A stretch of DNA of 9,828 bases. Origin: DASXTB01 sp036505615 (lineage in GTDB: Bacteria > Acidobacteriota > UBA6911 > JACQSX01). The notes beneath the pieces were generated by a model. It did not search any database. It had not been told where the DNA came from and saw nothing but the letters and a program-made list of their open reading frames with translations. How positions within the stretch are numbered: position 1 is the first letter of the stretch; each line of letters opens with the position of its first letter. Below are positions 6,348 to 9,828 of the stretch, piece by piece. The stretch is from the NCBI GenBank assembly GCA_036505615.1, contig DASXTB010000145.1:1-9828 (forward strand). The letters run 5' to 3'. The position numbers and the translations under genes were made by a program.

Positions 6348-8561
6348 CTATTTCAACTGCCGATCCAGGAAATCAGCCGCCGCATGATAGGCCTGAAGCC
6401 AGCGATCGTGCCGAAGGAAGTCGTGCACTTCGTCGGGAAAGATCAATTGCTCAAACTGGACGCCTTGCTCGCGAAGCTTGCGAACCAGCTCCACGGTTTG
6501 ATTGAATGCCACATTGCGATCATCGTCTCCATGGATGAGCAACACCGGAGATCTCCATTTGTCAACTGAGCTGATAGGCGAAGACTCCCGCCCCAATTTG
6601 ATCAGGTCCGCAGAACTGGCCGCAGGTGCACGGCCAACTCGGGCGCTCCAGTCATGCACTCCATGAAAATCGACTCCGGCCGCAAACAGCTCCGAGTCGC
6701 GCGCCAACCCCAGAGCGGTCAAGTACCCTCCATACGATCCGCCCCACAAGCCAATTCTCTTGCCATCCACATCCGGTAGGGACCGGAGATATTTTCCGGC
6801 AGCGACGATGTCCTGATATTCGGAAGCACCCCGGGCTCCACGGTGTCTGGCTTCGCGGAAAGCCCTGCCATATCCAATGCCGCTGCGATAATTGACCGAC
6901 AAAACCACGTAGTCGCGGCTCGCGAGGTATTGATTGAACGCATACGAGTTATGGTAGTAGTACATATAATGCCACCCAAGCAGCATCTGGCGCGGCGGGC
7001 CTCCATGCATGAACACCACTGCCGGCTTCTTCCCCGAAGCGTCCCTGGATTTGAACAACTGCCCATGCACGGTAGTTCCGTCTCCGGACTTGAAAACCAC
7101 CTGCTCGGGCTGGACCAGTTGGGCAGCCGGAAAATCGGACGGCAGAGCCTGAGGCGCCAGGGGCCTAGCGCCGGACCCGTCTGCAGAAGCCACATAGGGC
7201 AGAAATGGATCGCGCGCCGTGGAATGAAGGAATGCAATCTGTTTTCCGCCGCCTGCGATCACCGGATGTATTTCAACGCCGTCGCCGCGGGTAATTTGTG
7301 CGGCATCAGGCGGGTTATGTGTAGAGACGTCCCGGCGGGAAGTCTCTACGAAATCAATTCTCCACAGATGACGGCGATCAATGTCCCCTTCGTTGGTGGC
7401 AATGAGGGCATAGGAACGGTCTGCAGACAGTACAGTATTCTCCACTTCGTAATCACCATTGGTCAGCGCTATCGGCTCTGCCGGCTCACCATCGTTTGAC
7501 TCGGGGGCCCGAATGGCGTACAGATGAAACCAGCCATCCTTTTCCGAGCTGAATAGCAATCGATTTCCCGCGACCCATTCCAAAACGTTACCGCTCGGAT
7601 AGTTGGGGTAGGAATCCATTTCACTGCTGCCCGACTTCCAAACCTCCCACCCCTTCCCTGTTTGCGCGTTGGCTACACGGATCGCCCACGGCCGTAGTAT
7701 CTCTCTGTTCGCCGACGGAGTATTGGCGACATTGAACAGGCGGACAAAGGCAATGCGCCTCCCATCAGGAGACCAACGGGGCGCTATATCACGATCGACG
7801 CTGGGCTGGATGAAGCGAAGTTTCGATCCTCGTGTGTCAAACACGGTAATAAAGCTGTGATCTTCGCGCTGAGAAACAAACAGAAGCTGTGAGCCATCCG
7901 GAGACCACGAGGGAGAGCTCACCTGGCCGCGGATTTCGAACATTTTCCTCTCGCCGCCGCCGCGGGCCGAACCCATCCATAGAAGACGGTCGCGGCTGTA
8001 AACCACTCGATTTCCCTGCCTGGAAAAGATCGGATGTTCCCCTTCCCCCAGCCTTAGCATGGCGGCCGTGCGCGCGTTTGCCACCCACACTTCCTGTTTT
8101 GCCCCCGCCGCGTCACTGGTGGGGTTTGGGATTTCTCCGGCGCTATTCTTCGGGCCTCCTCGGACGAAGGCAATGAAGTTCCCATCAGGCGAAAAGACAA
8201 TCTCCGAGATTTCTTGACCGTCATCCTTTTCATAGTGTGTCAACCGGCGCGCTCTAAAATCCGGAGCCTCCGCGATCCAGATGCTTCGCTTTCCTTGGAA
8301 GTCAAAAACCCAGGCTATTTTGCTCCCTCCTGGAGAAGCAATCAGATCTGAGGGAAACGGCGAGCTGAGGATTTGTTCCAACGTGAATCTGCCGCTGGAT
8401 TGCGGATTGAGGATCGGGGACCCTGCCGATTGTGGATTGCGACTTGTGGCTTTTCCCGATTGCGGATCGCGAATTGCGGATTGCGGATTAAGAAAAGGTG
8501 CTGCGCACTCCAATAATAGAAAAGCCACAATCACGATCGGAATTTGCCGGTGGGAAGTCAT
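6348..8561 (-). CDS. Exported S9 prolyl-oligopeptidase-family peptidase
   Basis: A 737-residue serine peptidase of the dipeptidyl-peptidase IV/acylaminoacyl-peptidase group, likely cleaving short peptides outside the cytoplasm. A hydrophobic N-terminus (about 8-20) predicts export; Cys19 follows Glu, so lipidation is doubtful. Residues 58-480 form a TolB-like beta-propeller with repeats such as FSPDGNFIAFV (123), WSPDGSQLLFV (219) and WSPDGRRIAFV (263). The alpha/beta-hydrolase domain carries HGGP (519-522, oxyanion region) and the triad Ser609 in GGSYGG, Asp681 in HGDDDRNV and His713 in DEVHDF, so it should be active. The ATG has a near-perfect AAAAGGAGGT site. Two oddities: residues 24-57 are an NPQS-rich linker encoded by heptad-type repeat DNA, and residues 405-414 are encoded by a palindrome. 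Both insertions keep frame and lie outside the catalytic domain. Confidence 0.92.
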   Translation of the reverse strand: MTSHRQIPIVIVAFLLLECAAPFLNPQSAIRDPQSGKATSRNPQSAGSPILNPQSSGRFTLEQILSSPFPSDLIASPGGSKIAWVFDFQGKRSIWIAEAPDFRARRLTHYEKDDGQEISEIVFSPDGNFIAFVRGGPKNSAGEIPNPTSDAAGAKQEVWVANARTAAMLRLGEGEHPIFSRQGNRVVYSRDRLLWMGSARGGGERKMFEIRGQVSSPSWSPDGSQLLFVSQREDHSFITVFDTRGSKLRFIQPSVDRDIAPRWSPDGRRIAFVRLFNVANTPSANREILRPWAIRVANAQTGKGWEVWKSGSSEMDSYPNYPSGNVLEWVAGNRLLFSSEKDGWFHLYAIRAPESNDGEPAEPIALTNGDYEVENTVLSADRSYALIATNEGDIDRRHLWRIDFVETSRRDVSTHNPPDAAQITRGDGVEIHPVIAGGGKQIAFLHSTARDPFLPYVASADGSGARPLAPQALPSDFPAAQLVQPEQVVFKSGDGTTVHGQLFKSRDASGKKPAVVFMHGGPPRQMLLGWHYMYYYHNSYAFNQYLASRDYVVLSVNYRSGIGYGRAFREARHRGARGASEYQDIVAAGKYLRSLPDVDGKRIGLWGGSYGGYLTALGLARDSELFAAGVDFHGVHDWSARVGRAPAASSADLIKLGRESSPISSVDKWRSPVLLIHGDDDRNVAFNQTVELVRKLREQGVQFEQLIFPDEVHDFLRHDRWLQAYHAAADFLDRQLK
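7321..7349. repeat. 29-nt palindrome inside the S9 peptidase gene
   Basis: GTAGAGAC (7321-7328) and GTCTCTAC (7342-7349) form a perfect 8-bp stem. It continues after one G/A mismatch with TCCC (7330-7333) and GGGA (7337-7340) around a GGC loop. In frame it encodes VETSRRDVST (residues 405-414), which sits between the propeller segments DRRHLWRIDF and AQITRGDG. The GTAGAGACG...CGTCTCTAC palindrome resembles a repeat I know from intergenic regions of other bacteria, by recollection only. Confidence 0.7.
8391..8492 (-). repeat. AATCCGC heptad-type repeat inside the S9 peptidase gene
   Basis: On the coding (minus) strand AATCCGC units and degenerate versions recur from 8492 down to 8391. Three heptads translate as the 7-residue period NPQSAIR, giving NPQS at residues 25-28, 42-45 and 52-55 and DPQS at 32-35. 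The block lies between the signal peptide and the first propeller strand. The same heptad appears in the opposite orientation in the adjacent intergenic region at 8684-8718. Confidence 0.75.
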
Positions 8562-8565
8562 CCAA

Positions 8566-8575
8566 ACCTCCTTTT
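8566..8575 (-). promoter_or_regulatory. Strong ribosome binding site of the S9 peptidase gene
   Basis: AAAAGGAGGT on the minus strand ends four bases before the ATG at 8561. It is the best Shine-Dalgarno match in the window and fixes the start, which places the repeat-derived linker within the translated protein rather than upstream of it. Confidence 0.8.
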
Positions 8576-8640
8576 AAAACTGTCAGCGTCGATCGCGGAT
8601 AACTGATGACCAATAACGCTTTGGTTGCGGTCTGGCCGCG

Positions 8641-8658
8641 CCGTGTTCCCAGTGTTCC
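8641..8658. repeat. GTGTTCC-type dispersed repeat, copy 2
   Basis: CCGTGTTCCCAGTGTTCC matches 1818-1835 at 17 of 18 positions in the same orientation. It continues into ACGTGGTTC, a further degenerate unit. It lies between the peptidase and DUF2207 genes. Confidence 0.5.
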
Positions 8659-8683
8659 ACGTGGTTCTTTTCGTAAGTTTTTT

Positions 8684-8748
8684 AATCCGCAATCCGAAAT
8701 CTACAATCCGCAATTCTGGGCATTCCACATTCCGCATTCCGCACTCCT
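8684..8748 (+). repeat. Intergenic heptad array, AATCCGC and CATTCCG units
   Basis: Five heptads of the AATCCGC type (8684-8718: AATCCGC, AATCCGA, AATCTAC, AATCCGC, AATTCTG) are followed, after GG, by four of the CATTCCG type (8721-8748). The array reaches into the stop codon of the DUF2207 gene at 8749-8747. The strict 7-bp spacing is seen directly. Confidence 0.75.
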
Positions 8749-9828
8749 AAAATCCCCCGCCTCCCCCGCCTCCGAAACCACCTCCACTGAATCCTCCGCC
8801 TCCGCTAAAGCCGGAGCCGCCCGAGCTGCGTGGAGCCGAAGTCATCACCGAAGCAGTACGAACCGACATGCGATTGAGATCATTGACGAAGGAGTTTGTT
8901 TGGAAAGTCTGGAAATTTCCTCCATACCAGGTGGGCGGCTGGCGGTAAATATCATTGAACGCGCTGGCCCACTTTTTCTCCACTCCCAGAGCCATGGCAA
9001 AGGGCAAAAATTTCTCAAACATCTCCGGAGTCTTGATGACGCGCGCGAAGCGATCTGCTTCGACACGACCTAGAAATTCCTCAAACCCCAAAACTCCTTC
9101 CAGAGCGCGGGTACCCTGCATCGTCCGCGCCGGCATCACCCACCCGAACGCGGCTATGATAGCGGCGCTCAGCACCGCAGGGACAATAACTGTGGCCACT
9201 GGCAAGCCGAGCGTTGCGGCGATGCTCCCTCCGAGCCCCATAAAAGCCAAGCCGGCGACGGCTGCCACAATCAAGTACAATTTGCGCACATTGTCGGGCC
9301 GGCGATCGTAATAACGATGTTCGATAAGTTGATCGAAGATTCGGTCCCGAATATTGGGAAGCTCCTTATAAAAGCTATTCTCCAGCTCCGACAGGGAAAC
9401 GACTTCCCGGTTGCCGTCATCGAAGAACCTCCGCAGCAACTGGCGCTCGTGAGGCTTCAGATCACTCCATTCAGCCTCTTTTTTCAGTAGCTTGAAGCTA
9501 TAATTCTTGCTCGACCACAAACCCAGCAACTGCGATTGATCAGTCTCGTCGATTCGCAGATATCCGCGCACGGCCAGATCTACAATGGTGGCTGTGATAT
9601 CCCGCATGTCCGCCGAGTTGTCCACAAGCGTGCCTACCTCGGCCGGCGTTAACTTTGCTGGAGGCTCGTATAAAGGCATGATCGGCTGCAATCTGGGATC
9701 GCGACCGCGTGTATTCCAGAGCCAAAACATCAAAGCGAATACCAGGACGGGAATACAAAAAGTCCAATTGCTGCGCAGAAAGAAGCCGGCTCTGTCCAGC
9801 GCAGTGGGCCGCGCGATAACTCCGGTAT
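8747..9828 (-). CDS. DUF2207 family membrane protein, C-terminal part (5' end beyond window)
   Basis: The frame is open to the right edge of the window, giving at least 359 residues, so the N-terminus is missing; no start is called. Counting from the edge, a transmembrane helix (about 22-36, FCIPVLVFALMFWLW) is followed by NTRGRDP, then a cytoplasmic domain containing LTPAEVGTLVDN and DITATIVDLAVRGYLRI, a winged-helix-like segment. A hydrophobic pair of helices (from LYLIVAAVAGLAF to AAIIAAFGWVM) and the GFEEFLGRVEADRF region follow, and the protein ends in a Gly/Ser/Phe-rich tail. This order and the glycine-rich end are typical of DUF2207 (YciQ-like) proteins, whose function is not established. 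The missing N-terminal part should carry a signal peptide and an extracytoplasmic beta domain. The stop codon abuts the heptad array. Confidence 0.85.
   Translation of the reverse strand, partial: TGVIARPTALDRAGFFLRSNWTFCIPVLVFALMFWLWNTRGRDPRLQPIMPLYEPPAKLTPAEVGTLVDNSADMRDITATIVDLAVRGYLRIDETDQSQLLGLWSSKNYSFKLLKKEAEWSDLKPHERQLLRRFFDDGNREVVSLSELENSFYKELPNIRDRIFDQLIEHRYYDRRPDNVRKLYLIVAAVAGLAFMGLGGSIAATLGLPVATVIVPAVLSAAIIAAFGWVMPARTMQGTRALEGVLGFEEFLGRVEADRFARVIKTPEMFEKFLPFAMALGVEKKWASAFNDIYRQPPTWYGGNFQTFQTNSFVNDLNRMSVRTASVMTSAPRSSGGSGFSGGGGFSGGGFGGGGGGGF

Noticed and set aside
6843..7499. 218-codon plus-strand reading frame
   Set aside because: It is antisense to the S9 peptidase, whose motifs are intact through this stretch, and its translation has no recognisable family features.
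8503..8507. Lipobox at Cys19 of the S9 peptidase
   Set aside because: The residue before Cys is Glu (LLEC), which does not fit the signal peptidase II rule.
8747..8840. Glycine-rich tail of the DUF2207 protein as repeat-derived sequence
   Set aside because: Gly/Ser/Phe-rich C-termini are normal for DUF2207 proteins, so no repeat invasion is needed to explain it.

Overview
The window reads as chromosomal DNA from a large-genome soil or sediment bacterium, most likely an Acidobacteriota member of the Solibacter/Bryobacter kind. This is an inference from gene content (exported GH39 glycosidase, XFP phosphoketolase, TolB-propeller S9 peptidase, DUF2207 membrane protein), moderately high GC, and intergenic spaces packed with many different short dispersed repeats. 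No 16S, tRNA or ribosomal protein gene is present to prove it. No phage, plasmid, transposase, CRISPR or defence gene was seen.

Layout, left to right. 1-200: hexamer repeats and a 'GGACACAAAGGACAC'-type inverted repeat downstream of the first gene. 201-1763 (-): secreted GH39 beta-xylosidase-like enzyme. 1764-2199: no gene; a near-symmetrical 270-bp inverted repeat built of small hairpins, then two further hairpins, one of which spans the stop codon of the next gene. 2200-4638 (-): xylulose-5-phosphate/fructose-6-phosphate phosphoketolase. 4639-4966: divergent intergenic region. 4967-5683 (+): endonuclease/exonuclease/phosphatase-fold hydrolase. 5739-6116 (-): small protein of unknown function. 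6348-8561 (-): exported S9 prolyl-oligopeptidase-family peptidase. 8562-8746: repeats and the peptidase ribosome-binding site. 8747-9828 (-): C-terminal part of a DUF2207 membrane protein, cut by the window edge.

How the genes work together: the glycosidase and the phosphoketolase could belong to one pentose route (xylo-oligosaccharide to xylose, then xylulose-5-P to acetyl-P plus glyceraldehyde-3-P). They share a strand, but 436 bp of repeats separate them and the intermediate enzymes are not here, so this is only suggestive. The other genes look like independent housekeeping or accessory units.

The most interesting signal is the behaviour of repeats. At least seven short repeat families occur, and two of them lie inside the S9 peptidase gene in frame: a 29-nt palindrome encoding residues 405-414, and a run related to the AATCCGC heptad repeat encoding an NPQS-rich linker after the signal peptide. 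This resembles the in-frame palindromic elements of Rickettsia genes in concept, and is the observation most worth following up.
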